64,000 nucleotides of DNA, from NCBI GenBank assembly GCA_051294375.1, contig CM119268.1, positions 16,756,467 through 16,820,466 on the forward strand. The letters are read 5' to 3'. Below the pieces are notes generated by a model that was not told the DNA's origin, made no database searches, and worked only from the letters and a program-made list of their open reading frames with translations. The position numbers and the translations under genes were made by a program. This DNA is from Paraspadella gotoi (Eukaryota; Chaetognatha). This document shows positions 47,253 through 59,049 of the stretch, piece by piece; positions within the stretch are counted from its first letter, which is position 1, and every line of letters begins with the position of its first letter.

Positions 47253-47611
47253 TTTTATCTCTGTCTTCTCTAGCATCATGTTTATTTTCGTTGTCGGCAA
47301 ATCTATTATTTCGAGAAAAAAAAACAACAAAAACAAAAAAAAAAAAACAAAAAAAAAAAATAAATTCCGCAACCTATGTAACTTCATTCTTCAGGATGGA
47401 ATAGGCTTTGGAAAACGGGATGAAGCTTCCATCGTCTTCTACTAATAGAAATAATCGGAATTGAGCCTAAGCCTCCCTCAACATTTTGGCGGGAAACTGA
47501 AATTCAATAATTTCATAACAATGAATTATTAAAGTCAAAGCTTTGACATTTAGCTAAAGAGCACTTCCTGTGTAGGCAATTGCCCTTTAATAAAAAAAAA
47601 ATATTGACACC

Positions 47612-48094
<483 letters not shown>

Positions 48095-48218
48095 GTGTAG
48101 AATAGAAAAAGATTGAATTTATGGCGCCCCGAGTGAAGCTGGTGGGAGGCGAAGATGGAACCGACTGCGCTTTTGTTCCCTCTTTTCTTCTCCTTTAAAG
48201 ATTCTTTCATTCGGGGGA

Positions 48219-48310
<92 letters not shown>

Positions 48311-48366
48311 CTCTTTCTTCTCTCTCTCTCTCTTCTCTCTTTCTTCTCTCCTCTCTCTCTCTCACT
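48219..48366. repeat. CT microsatellite
   Basis: CT array with TTCT interruptions. Together with the GA arrays at 47.6-48.1 kb it could form an inverted, pairing-capable arrangement. Confidence 0.93.
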
Positions 48367-48840
48367 CACTCATACGGATTACTAAAATCGATATCATGAA
48401 GAATTCGAATTTATTATTTCGTACACCCTTGTTTTACATAATCTCATGATTGCAATGGCTTCTCATTAGGATGTATTAGTTACACAAAGAATGTTTAATC
48501 AGTCTTACTAATTTCACAACCGATTAAAAAAGGTTTATTTTTCTTTTTCTTTTTTTTACTATTCTCTTATCTTCATTCCTTTTTTCTCTCCTTGTTTCTT
48601 CCCGTTTTAATTCACAGCCGAAGTTAATTTATATTTGCACATTAATTTTTCCTAAATATAGTAAGTTTATTAATTAATTCATTCTGCAAACAAAAACTAA
48701 AAATAACTCACTAACTAATTAACTAACTAAATAACTAACTAACTAGCAATAAAGAAAACGTGAGAAAACCTAACCGAAACGTCACAAAGTTAGTTCTTGG
48801 CGTTTCAAACCCAAACCATCATCAACAACAACAACAACAA

Positions 48841-48948
48841 CTACGATTTGGTTGAGACCCGAGGTTCAGGTTCCGGTCCAGGTCCAGGTTCAGGTGCGAG
48901 ATTTTGGCCCCAAAGGATTCGCGCCTTCGCTCTTGACTCGAGCTTCGC
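48841..48948 (-). CDS. Candidate 3'-terminal exon, unknown protein
   Basis: Minus-strand acceptor GTTGAG (AG 48950-48949) behind a T-rich tract. The frame AKLESRAKARILWGQNL, APEPGPGPEPEPRVSTKS ends in TAG at 48843-48841. Composition is protein-like, with a Pro-Glu tail. No partner exon, family or polyadenylation signal identified. Confidence 0.25.
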   Translation of the reverse strand, partial: AKLESRAKARILWGQNLAPEPGPGPEPEPRVSTKS

Positions 48949-49535
48949 CTCAACCACGAAATAAAAAGTGAATCCAATTGTTTTAAGAGAGAAAAAAACA
49001 AAAACAAAACTGGGATAACTTCGACACTCAATCGCGAGACAGAGACGCCGATCGAACGAAGGAAACGAGTCAGTTTGTTCCAAGATTTAAGGTTTTTTGC
49101 AAAATGGTAATAAATAATAATTATAAAAATAAAAAGAGATATTGGATATTTAATACTTCAAAATACATACAACTTTTCATTAAAAAATACATAAACAAAT
49201 AAATTACAAATCCTAACGTTATATTTTTATTTGTACAAATTAGGTTTCTATGTTTATTTTGTTTTGAAATTTAAAATTATTTTGATTACATTAGTCGATA
49301 AAAAAAAAGAAATTAAATTCTTTAAAAAAACAAAAAAAAAAAACTGGAAAAACCTAAGAAACAGAAGAACAAATTCCATCAACTCTTCAAACGACATCTA
49401 TGCTTCGTCAAGGAAACCTTTTCGTCTGTAATGAATTTCTCGAAACGACTTTTCGCTCTCGATAATTTCTTTTTATTTTTTAAAATTCCAATATTCGCCT
49501 TTTCTTTTGTCGGAGAGTGCAAACACTCTACGAAC

Positions 49536-49536
<1 letters not shown>

Positions 49537-49609
<73 letters not shown>
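49537..49609. repeat. CT microsatellite
   Basis: CT dinucleotide array. Confidence 0.93.
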
Positions 49610-49610
<1 letters not shown>

Positions 49611-49877
49611 TTGCCCCCGTTCAGACTTTCAGTCCCTGTCAGTTTGTCCGTGACTGTCTCTTCTCCGAAGCGTGGGAGTCATATAGCTTCTATTATATTC
49701 TTCCTTGACGTTCCTTTGGGACAAACAACGCAGATTAATAAGAAATAAGAAAAATCGAGAAAAAGTACTGGGAATGATATGTCGAAGAAAGACTTCAATG
49801 CAAGGAGAGAAATTGTCACGATTTCTCAGTCTTAAAAGAGTGGACTGTTGGTCGAACTAGTATCATTTACAAATAAT

Positions 49878-49880
<3 letters not shown>

Positions 49881-49941
<61 letters not shown>

Positions 49942-49949
49942 CTCTCTCT
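49881..49949. repeat. CT microsatellite
   Basis: CT dinucleotide array. Confidence 0.93.
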
Positions 49950-50910
49950 CCAAACACATCGCGAGGGTCATCCAACCCCTCTTTCTCTCCCAGATTCTCC
50001 CTCACGTCTTTTCTCACTTAATTCGCAGCTAAAAAAAGAAGGAAGCAAAAAAAAAAAAGAAAAGCCATTTGGAGAAAACAGTTTTGAATGTCGGCCATAG
50101 ATTAAGAAAGAAGAAGAAGGGTAAAGAAAAAAAAAGAAAGAAAAATGGACGAAGAGCGAAAGAGCCAAGTTTTTATTATCCTGCCTGAGATTTAAAGTTC
50201 CCACGATAAACAAATTAAGAGTCTCATTACAAAACCAGTTTGTGTTGAGCCTTTTTTAAAAATTTATTCTTGGTAATCTATTGTAGGGTAAAAAATTATA
50301 CTATTTGGTCAACAAAGAAAAATTAAACTCTCCATAAAGGTTTTGCTCAATAAGGTTTAATTTAGATCCGTTGCCAAGGAAAAGTTGTTCGAACTATCCC
50401 CTTTCATCAAAGGGAAGAATCTAAAGGGGATTTTGTCTTCTCACCATCATTAGTGTTAGTCATGATTTGATGGTGTAAGAAATGTCGATTTATGATCTAT
50501 CGATTTTAAGATGATGAGTTTAAGCAAAGGGATGTAAGACGAGCATGCCATGTCTCATTTAGAATTGAGATTGTCATATATAAAAACTAGACAGTTTTAA
50601 AACTTGACTGTTGAAAAACTTTAAAAATGTATGTAAGAATTGGAAGCACGGACTACGGATTCAGTGGCTTCTTTTTACCTCTCGGTTAAACCGACGCAAA
50701 TCAGGTCGTTTTTATCATTTATGTTTCGTCAATCTCATTTTTTTCCCAGCATCTTTTTGTTCCCCTTCCTTCTTCCCTGGCTACTTTCCATTCATCCTTA
50801 TTTCTTTTCTTTTCTTATTCTTTCTTTCTTTCATTAAATCGTCTTTCAATTGAAATTTCCTCATCATCGATCTCAATTGACTTCGATTTTCGGTGCCATT
50901 CAACAACAGA

Positions 50911-50918
50911 TGGAGAGA

Positions 50919-50972
<54 letters not shown>
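50911..50972. repeat. GA microsatellite
   Basis: GA dinucleotide array. Confidence 0.93.
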
Positions 50973-50973
<1 letters not shown>

Positions 50974-51299
50974 AAGAAAAAAATTTACGAACCGTGAAAT
51001 GCAAATTAAAAGCGGTGGGTATTGCTAAAATTCTGAGATTTTAAATACAATCTTTGTATTTGCAAATTATATTTTAGAATATAATATTATTTTATCACAT
51101 AAATCACGAAGCCAAGTCGAATGACAACCTTCTCCCAAACGTCTGATTACTTTTCCATGTCACTTCTCAGTTTGCATAAAAAAAAAGGAAATAAGTTGTG
51201 TTCTGTGATTTCTTGGAAATCGAGAAGCAAGGAATTTCTCGGTCGGTCGGTTTCGACTTAATTCCTCGCCTTGATTCGCTAAAACTGCCACCTAAGTTC

Positions 51300-51780
51300 T
51301 CTCCTCTTCTCTCCTCTTCTCTCTCTTTTTTCTTTTTCTTGTCTTTTCTTTCTTTCTCGTCTTGTTTTCCTTTTTTTATTTTCTTTCCTTTTTTCTCCTC
51401 TCTTCTTTTTTCTCTTTTTTCTTTACTTTTTTCTCAATTTTATCATATTTTCTTCTTCTTTCTTTTTTTTATCTTTTTTTTTCCCCTTGTTTTTTCTCCT
51501 TTCTTTTCTTCCTTTACTCGCATTACCCAAAAGTGGAGTGGTTTCGATTTCTATTTTGATTTGATTCCTAATTTTCGTGCTGTTTTTCCTTTTCCTTTCT
51601 TCCTTTTTCTTTCCAGATGGAATAACAAGTTTTTTCTTGCTTTCCTCCTCCTTTTTTTTTGCTTTTTTTTCCTCCCTTTCCTCCATATGTTTCTTTTTTT
51701 CCTAATTTTCTCCTTTTTTCCTCCTTCCTCCATCGTCTTTTTCCTTCTCATTTCCTCCTTCCTACATTTTCACCTTCTCT
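51300..51780. repeat. T/C-rich low-complexity tract
   Basis: About 480 bp strongly enriched in T and C on the plus strand. The Phe/Leu/Ser-rich open frame through it is a composition artefact. Confidence 0.8.
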
Positions 51781-51985
51781 CCATTCTATCTGATTGCTTG
51801 GAAGTGAAATTGCACTTTCGTTGTCATAGCGACGATCAAACTACGATGCGAGTTCTAGGAACTGTGATTGGATTTTGGAATTGGAGTTTGGACGATTTTG
51901 TACGTCATGAGATCGAGTCGTTTTGCGCATTCAAAAGCTTCTAATGTCGAAATACTTTTTTTTAAATATTAAACAATGTGGCTTT

Positions 51986-52216
51986 TTAATCTTCGGCGGC
52001 AATGTCGAAACTTTGGCGCCGTTTAATTTGTCGGGAGCGAAGAGAACGGGGAATGTTTTCACGAAAGCGGTGAGATATCGAGTTCCTTGATTGTGGGTCG
52101 CCATAGTCATGAGAGTCATGGGTGACGTTGGGTGAAATATTCCTGCGAACCAATCTAAGATGACAATCCTTGTCGCTTTGACCTCTCTCGGATGACGCTT
52201 GACAGGTCGCGCACCC
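51986..52216 (-). CDS. Candidate 3'-terminal exon, unknown protein (76 codons)
   Basis: Minus-strand acceptor TCTTCAG (AG 52218-52217) preceded by a run of 13 T. The open frame ends in TAA at 51988-51986. It reads GCATCQASSERGQSDKDC, HLRLVRRNISPNVTHDSHDYG, then RSLRSRQIKRRQSFDIAAED at the C-terminus. The acceptor is one of the best in the window, codon use is even, and there is no repeat bias. It contains one NxS and one NxT site and a basic RSRQIKRRQS stretch that could be a phosphorylation or localisation motif. No family recognised, and no upstream exon found in the next several kb. Confidence 0.38.
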   Translation of the reverse strand, partial: GCATCQASSERGQSDKDCHLRLVRRNISPNVTHDSHDYGDPQSRNSISHRFRENIPRSLRSRQIKRRQSFDIAAED

Positions 52217-52709
52217 CTGAAGAAAAAAAAAAAAAAGACTCATGACCGAAAGGAAAAAGGTTGTGACGACTGACGCCAAAAAACGTCTAAGCGTCACGGA
52301 AAAGACGAAGTTTGATATGGAAAATATTATATTAGTATTCAATAGATTTTATAGTTCAGCGTTTCCTTTTTTCAAGCAGTTACCTACTAATGCAAAAATA
52401 CAATCTCTTTTTAGAATTACACTGTTAATGTGGAGCATCTTCGTTAAAATTGTAAAAAAATACATGACAAATCTGCTCTACATCAAAATATGTGAAATGC
52501 GCCACCATGCGAATCTTGGATCTTACCTATGTCCATTGAATACTGACCAAACCTTAAAAATCTCCCTTTAAAAAGTCGCGCATCCTTTCCCGAACTCCCA
52601 TCGTTTTCCCAGAGCAACTTTTGCTTATCTTTGATCAACTCTCTTCTTCCTCGTTTTCCTCGACAAATTCACGAGTCACCGACTTTTGTTGCCGTCGTAA
52701 CGCCAAAAG

Positions 52710-52710
52710 T

Positions 52711-52751
<41 letters not shown>
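52710..52751. repeat. CT microsatellite
   Basis: CT dinucleotide array. Confidence 0.92.
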
Positions 52752-52754
<3 letters not shown>

Positions 52755-52799
52755 GCTCGTTGAAGACCAGGGTCAGTGTGTCCCCTATCTCATCTCAGA

Positions 52800-53660
52800 T
52801 CCACCGCTGTTTTTTCACCAAAAAATTCCGAGTGGCTTTTTCCTTAATTTCTTTAAAATCTCTCGGCAATTTCCAGCCAGATTCGCATTCCCAATTCGCT
52901 GTCTAACTCTGGACGGGACGCTGCCCCTTTGCACAGTCGTGCCAACTAAACTCGGTTCAGCCTTAAACAACGCCGACTCGGATTTCAATCCTCTCCAACC
53001 GCGACTTTTATGAGGACACTCCGCCAACAGCCCGGCGGGGCACGCCCCTCCTCTCATTCACTGGGACGTCTTAAATAATCGGGGAGCGCTCTGTCGTTTA
53101 AAATTCTAGAATCTCTGGCAGTGGCCACTTTGGAAATCCACAAGGCCGCATCGTCGGTCTCTATTTAGACTCGTCTTAGCACTCCCACACCACTCTTCGA
53201 CTCTCTACGATACCTCGCCACACTTCAGAATACGACCCTCGATTACTTCACGTCACTCTCCATGACACTTCATCACTCTCCACTCTCCACTCTAGACAGT
53301 AGACACCCCAAACACTGCACACCATTTCACAACTGTCCTAGATACTCCATTTCCACTCCATCACTCCTCTACCACTCTGCCTCCACACTTCGTCTCTCCC
53401 AGAAGGCAATCGGTCGTTCCAACGATATTAAAGGGGCGAGGGTCATCGGTATCGGTGCTCGGGTGCTTCCGAACCGACTTCCTCAACTAATTGACGCCGC
53501 CCAACCTACCGCCGCCCTTCCTTACCTCCGAAACGACGGAGTTCGGCGTCCTCTCGCCCCGCGGTTACCAAGGAGACCGGCCGGGGAAGATTTAGCGCTG
53601 AGTCAACGCTTCCCTTATCTGCTCTGTTCCACATGGTTTTTGGAGAACGGTGGGTTACAG
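52800..53660. other. GC-richer, low-AT block without a recognised gene
   Basis: Stands out from its AT-rich neighbours, especially 53400-53600 (CG-rich), after a segment with many short CACTC/CTCC phrases (53150-53400). Open frames exist on both strands, but none shows splice signals or a family motif. It could be a promoter or CpG-like region, or an old mobile element. Confidence 0.35.
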
Positions 53661-54156
53661 GTGTAAGGAACTGGAGTTACATAAGGCTTTCTTGTCTTTC
53701 TTTTTTTTATAATCATATTCCTGTCCCTGGTATTTTCCCTTTTTTTTTCCACGATTTTCGTTCGTTAATGTCATCTGCTTTCTTTTTACACGACCGAACG
53801 CCATACTGCTCTGCTCTACGGAACTGCGGCTGTTGTGCGCAACGAGACCGTCTTTTATTACCAATCCAGTCATGTGGGAGAAATCTGTTTGAGACTTCGA
53901 GGCTGAGAAGAGGAAAAGGTCGGCCTGAGTGGGGATTGAAGTAGGTGACGGAAAAGTGGAAAGGTGGGGGGGGGGAATAGAAAAAAGAAAGAATGAATTA
54001 AAGAAAGAGAGAGAGAAGTAATTAAAGGTGGGAAGAAAGGAAAGAAGAGGAAAATATAATATGATTATAAAATTTTATGATAATTAGAACAGAAATAATC
54101 ATAATTACATAAAATAATGAAAATAAAAAATAATAATAAAATATCATTAAAGTAGT

Positions 54157-54157
54157 A

Positions 54158-54255
<98 letters not shown>
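54157..54255. repeat. TAA trinucleotide microsatellite
   Basis: About 33 TAA/ATA units. The poly-Tyr frame on the minus strand is an artefact. Confidence 0.96.
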
Positions 54256-57152
54256 TTGCCAATAAAATATTACTTAAAGGGGTCACGAAAACTTTCTCTC
54301 ATCGCCGTTTGTTCCCGCGCAAAGAAGTTAATGTGATTTAGGAAACGTTTCTCCATAGAACAGCGACGGTAACTAATTAAGGCGGCGCCACTCGCGTTTC
54401 TCGGCCCTCGACTTTTAAGATTCCATCGCGGCGTCTTAACGAGTTGGCATCGAGAGGTGAAACTTTTTTTTTGGCTGCGTCGACGGAAACTTAAATAGGT
54501 TTTTCCCTCGATATGTGAACGTGAACTTACCACGTCATCTCACATCTCACATCTGAACGTGAACTTACCACATCATCTCACACGCTCTGTTGGATGGTTT
54601 GTGAATGTGTTACAATTTGACTTATAAGAGCATAACATTTATTTTAATCTTCGCCTTCACTCTTGGATAAATATTTGGTTAAAAACAGAAAAAAACATAT
54701 GAAACTTCTAATGTTGGACATAAAGTCATAAACCCGGGTTAGTTTCTTTCAGAAACCAACTATGAAAATGAGATTTTGCCAACTTTTAAGTGAAGGAGCG
54801 AGAAATCGCGATCTCTTCACGTGAAATTTAATAGTTCAAATCGCGGTCGGTCCAATGATCACGTCACCTTGCCGAATGCCGTCTGCAGATATTTAAAATA
54901 AATATCATTAATAAGTTTTTATTTATTAAATCTGCATAAAAATAACGAAATAAAATGTCATTTTTTTTTCTGATTTTTACCTAATAAATTTATATACGTA
55001 TATCGGTCAATGGTCCTTGATAGTTAAAATCGTGAGAGTAATGATGGTACGGGAAACTCGTAAAAAAACTTTGAAACAATTAAGCGAATAAACTATTAAC
55101 TGAAGAGCAGAGAAGAAGAAAATGTAAATGGCCGCGATTATGCCTCTAAGGAAACATAAGGAGCCGGCCCTGAATTCTCTTTTGGCCTCAGAAACTTCAT
55201 CCGACTTTAGATTATGATTGAGATTAGATAGTTTGCCTATCTGAAGGCGGTTTTTATTCCTATTCAAAATTCAAAATTTAAATAAAACATGAAAAACCGG
55301 TACGACATTTTAAATTTAGATTTTAAACTAAACGGTTGTTGGGTCTTATAGTCAAAATAGTAAAAAGAGTTGCTTTATATGACGCACGCATCACGAGGCT
55401 TCAGCTCTGATGGAATCCATTAACGCTTCCTTCCTGAGATATGATGAGGGCCATTTACGACATTGGCTTCTCCTCGATTGATCAGGGCGTGAAATTAAAA
55501 TCATTTTTTCAACAGACTGTTTATTTATTTATTTTTTTTTTTTACAAAGTTTTTCCACTTTATAACCTTAGTATTTTCCTCTTTTTTTATTTTTTTTCAT
55601 TGTTTTTCTCTCATTATCGAGCAGTCAAGTGTCTCTCCAAGCAGCTTCTTTTTTTTTATCAAGAATAAATATATTTTATTCTTAAACATTTATTATTCTT
55701 TTCTACTCTAATAACACAGATGTTAATAGGAGATTTTGGTTTTATCCAAAAAAGTAGTTTAAAATCGGCCTCAATATATTTCTGGTGCCTGATTGGTCCT
55801 CGTATTTGTGAACCACTAAACGGTTTACGGTCTTCACGAAACGGGAAATCATTGAAGAATCACGAGACGCGGGAAGAAAGAAAGAAAGAGAATCGAGGGA
55901 AAAAGGAAGAAAACTAATCTCGACAAAAGAACGGGAATGAGGTGAGGAGGTCAGTGGAGGAGGAGGTGAAGGAGGAGGAAGAAGAAGAGGAGGAGGAAAA
56001 TTAGAAGAGGAAAGTGAAGGGAGGTCAGAAAAGCCGTTCGCTTCCCTCACCTTTCCTCCGTCACGCCCTACGGTCTCCAGATTTTCCTCCCCCCCGTCTT
56101 CTCGATATAAGTGGGTCACTAATGTGGCTTTTCACTCCTGAAATACCCAAAGGCAAAGCGAGGCGTGTTTCCTTCCAATCTCAAAACTCTCCAAATTCTT
56201 TCTTATTTTCAAGCAATTTTAGCTATTTTTCTCACCTATTCTTACTTCTCTCCCTCTCTACTTTCATTTACTTTCTTTTCTTCTCTATAATTTCATTCCC
56301 GCGCCTTCGCTTCAACACTCTTTCCTTCTACTCTCACTCTTCTCTTTTCTCCTATGTCCCTTTCTTTTCACTCCAGCCACCCATCGCCGCATCGCCCCTT
56401 TCTCGCTCCATACGCACGCTTTTCCTGCCACCTCCACCATCACCCTTACCTCGCAACTCCCGCAATTTCCCGCGCCAGCCTCGATCCGAGTTTGAGGTGA
56501 AATGGGTTCATTTCGATTTGGTCGCCAGGTATTTCGGCGGTTAATCGAAAAAATGGGATTGCTCGTACGGCAGTCGTTGTCCTCGTCGTCGTCGGCGCGT
56601 AGGAATTTTCCTTTTACTCATTAGAAAATAAATAATTGCTCCACTGTTAGTAATGTAATCGCTTCGCTTCGATTATGAATTAGCCCCAGTTTGATATATA
56701 AAAATTTTTCTGTTGCCCATGTAAATCAGAATAAACATATCATTAATTCTTTTTTTGGCCACTCTCTCTCTCTCTCGCTTGCGTCACACGCTGTGCGAAG
56801 GAGGACGAAAAGAAACTCATTTTTTTCTGCCCAGAAATAATAAAAAAAAAAAAAATCTCCATCTTTTCTTTTTTTCGTGCGAGATAAAAATATCTTCGCG
56901 CCATTGCCTCGGCCATTTGTAGAATTGCCACCCGTCAGATTGGAAGAGATAACGAGGGTCGCTTAATCGCGAAGAAGCGATGAACGATGAAGTATCATTA
57001 GCAAAATATATGTAAGGATTTATAAGGATAGGATGTGATATGATATGATTTAATCAAGAGCAAAGAAAGAATAGTTATAATGACCTGGCCGGCAACACAG
57101 CGAGCAGAAATCTTGCTCTCGCAAGCGGTAAGCAAAAAATTCTGCTTAGCGA

Positions 57153-57156
<4 letters not shown>

Positions 57157-57213
<57 letters not shown>
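57157..57213. repeat. CT microsatellite
   Basis: CT dinucleotide array, about 185 bp upstream of the acceptor of the candidate smORF exon. Confidence 0.93.
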
Positions 57214-57217
<4 letters not shown>

Positions 57218-57398
57218 GTTACGTCGTATCTCTCTTATTTTCGTTCTTTCTGTGCAATGAGAGGTCATTTAAAGTACCCACGGCCGAAATATTTTTCAAT
57301 CTAATGTTCGTATTCATTCAATTAAATTCATTCAATTTTAATTTTTCGCACTTATAGTTTGTAATAATTAATCTCTCCTTCATTTCTTCTTTTTAGTA

Positions 57399-57587
57399 AT
57401 GGAAATATTCGACGTCGTCTCCTTCTCTGCAATCTTCTTCTTTCTCCTCTTCCTCTTTTTTCGCCTCAATCGATTCTTCGGCGCCAAAATTCAAACTCTT
57501 CACGAATTTCTGCATCGAATCGAAAATATCGAAAACGAGGCAGTAAACAATAGGCATCCGGACGGTGGCGCCGCCAAGCAAGATTAA
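57399..57587 (+). CDS. Candidate small single-pass membrane protein (62 aa)
   Basis: ATG at 57399 lies 2 nt after a strong acceptor (TTCTTCTTTTTAG ending at 57396), so a 5' UTR intron is plausible. The frame closes at TAA 57585-57587, and a donor-like GAAG|GTAAGA follows in the 3' region at about 57642. The protein has a short polar N-terminus (MEIFDVV), one hydrophobic segment at about residues 9-22 (SAIFFFLLFLFF), a basic turn RLNRFFGAK, then an amphipathic helix-like QTLHEFLHRIENIENEA and a polar tail. Composition is not repeat-derived. No family recognised; the hydrophobic stretch could also be a signal anchor. The opposite strand is also open for a similar length, which tempers the call. 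Confidence 0.4.
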   Translation: MEIFDVVSFSAIFFFLLFLFFRLNRFFGAKIQTLHEFLHRIENIENEAVNNRHPDGGAAKQD

Positions 57588-57732
57588 TAACCGAAGCCGA
57601 GAAAAAATGAAGAAAAATCACGAAAATAGTTTCGCTGAAGGTAAGATTATTGTCTTCAAGAGTTCTTCTCGTTAGACTTTTTTATTTTGGAAGATTGTAC
57701 CTGTTATGAAGAGCGATTCAAAATGTTTAGAA

Positions 57733-57744
57733 GGAGAGAGAGAA

Positions 57745-57833
<89 letters not shown>

Positions 57834-57868
57834 AGAGAGAGGAGAGAGGAGAGAGGAGAGAGGAGAGA
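57733..57868. repeat. GA microsatellite
   Basis: GA array ending in GAGAGGA variants. Confidence 0.95.
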
Positions 57869-58072
57869 TAATAATCGTGCGATAACTGAGATCGACTGCA
57901 AAAGATTTCGCTTCACTATTTTTGGCGAAAAGAAACAATTAGGATATGCTTTAAATTTAACGTCAAATTTTGTATGAAATTATTTTGTTTCAAATTAACC
58001 GCCCGGTCGACCGACCGACCAAGTTTGTTCTTTCAAAAGAACTCACTCGCAGCCGCATATAGTTTATCTCAA

Positions 58073-58167
58073 TTAAGAGGGTCGCGTGCAGTCACGACTC
58101 ATTAAAAATTCAAGGAAGATTCTGATCGGAATTGCATGGGATTCAACGTCGAGCGGATCGGCTGGAG
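58073..58167 (-). CDS. Candidate 3'-terminal exon, unknown protein
   Basis: Minus-strand acceptor TTCCAG (AG 58169-58168) behind an exceptionally long pyrimidine tract (58170 to about 58230). The frame reads PADPLDVESHAIPIRIF, LEFLMSRDCTRPS and stops at TAA 58075-58073. A second frame from the same acceptor also ends nearby. No partner or family found. Confidence 0.27.
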
Positions 58168-58514
58168 CTGGAAAAAAAAAGAAGCGGGAAACGGATCGGG
58201 AAAGGAGCGGGAAAAGGGAGAAGAAAGAGGAGCAAAGATGTTCGATAAAATAAGCAGGAAAAAGGGGGAAACAGAAAAGAGAATATGGATAAAATGGGAG
58301 AAAGCCGTTGATGAAAAAAACAAAGCGGCGTCGGTTAACAAAAAATATTATTAAGATAATTAATCTTTGCTGAACAAAAAGGGAGAAGCAACAAACAAAG
58401 AAAAACGACAATGAGCGAATGGTGTTCTTAAAAAAGTCAAAAATTCTGTTTTACCGAAGTATAATTTTAAGTTGGAAATAAAAAGTTCTGTTTCTGTCAT
58501 TTTACCGACATTTT

Positions 58515-58730
58515 ACCTTCTACTTTTTGTCCTTTTGACCTTTGACCTTCGACTTTTCGTGAATTTGATTTATGACCTCTGACTTTTCGTCCTTTTGACC
58601 TTCTACTTTTCACCCTTTTGACCTTGACCTTTGACTTTTCGTCCTTATTATCTTTGACCTTCCATTTTTCTTCTTTTTGACCTTTGACCTTCTACTTTTC
58701 GTCTCTTTGACCTTTGACCTTCGAGATTTA
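58515..58730. repeat. Degenerate minisatellite of TGACCT half-sites (DR1-type nuclear receptor elements)
   Basis: About eight diverged units built on 'tttgaccttYgacttttcgtcc'. Three contain the exact 13-mer TGACCTTTGACCT (58536-58548, 58678-58690, 58708-58720), which is AGGTCA-A-AGGTCA on the other strand. Near matches lie at 58573-58585 and 58625-58637. AGGTCA direct repeats spaced by one base are the known binding site of RXR-, HNF4- and COUP-type receptors. Confidence 0.75.
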
Positions 58731-58964
58731 ATCGGCGAGCAAAGATCGAGTTGATCCACCTTGCTCTCTATCGTACTGGGAATTAAATGGATCTAATAAA
58801 ACCGTAAGTAGATGAGACTAACGGAGAATTTAATGGAAATTCACGCTTTAGAATAATTTAAGTATATTTTTAATTATAATCATTAGGTTTTAAAAAGATA
58901 ATCTTTTGAAAGAACTTAATCATTTCACAACAATAAAGACGGCTATCGAGAAATGTAGAACATG

Positions 58965-58974
58965 TCTTTCTCTC

Positions 58975-59018
<44 letters not shown>

Positions 59019-59049
59019 TTTCTCTCTCTCTCTCCCCCTCTCTCTCTCT
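58965..59049. repeat. CT microsatellite
   Basis: CT array with GTCT, TTCT and CCCCT interruptions. Confidence 0.93.

Noticed and set aside
52815-53057. Minus-strand frame with a varied 80-residue sequence
   Set aside because: No acceptor, donor or family; may be a mobile-element remnant, but no second copy was seen.
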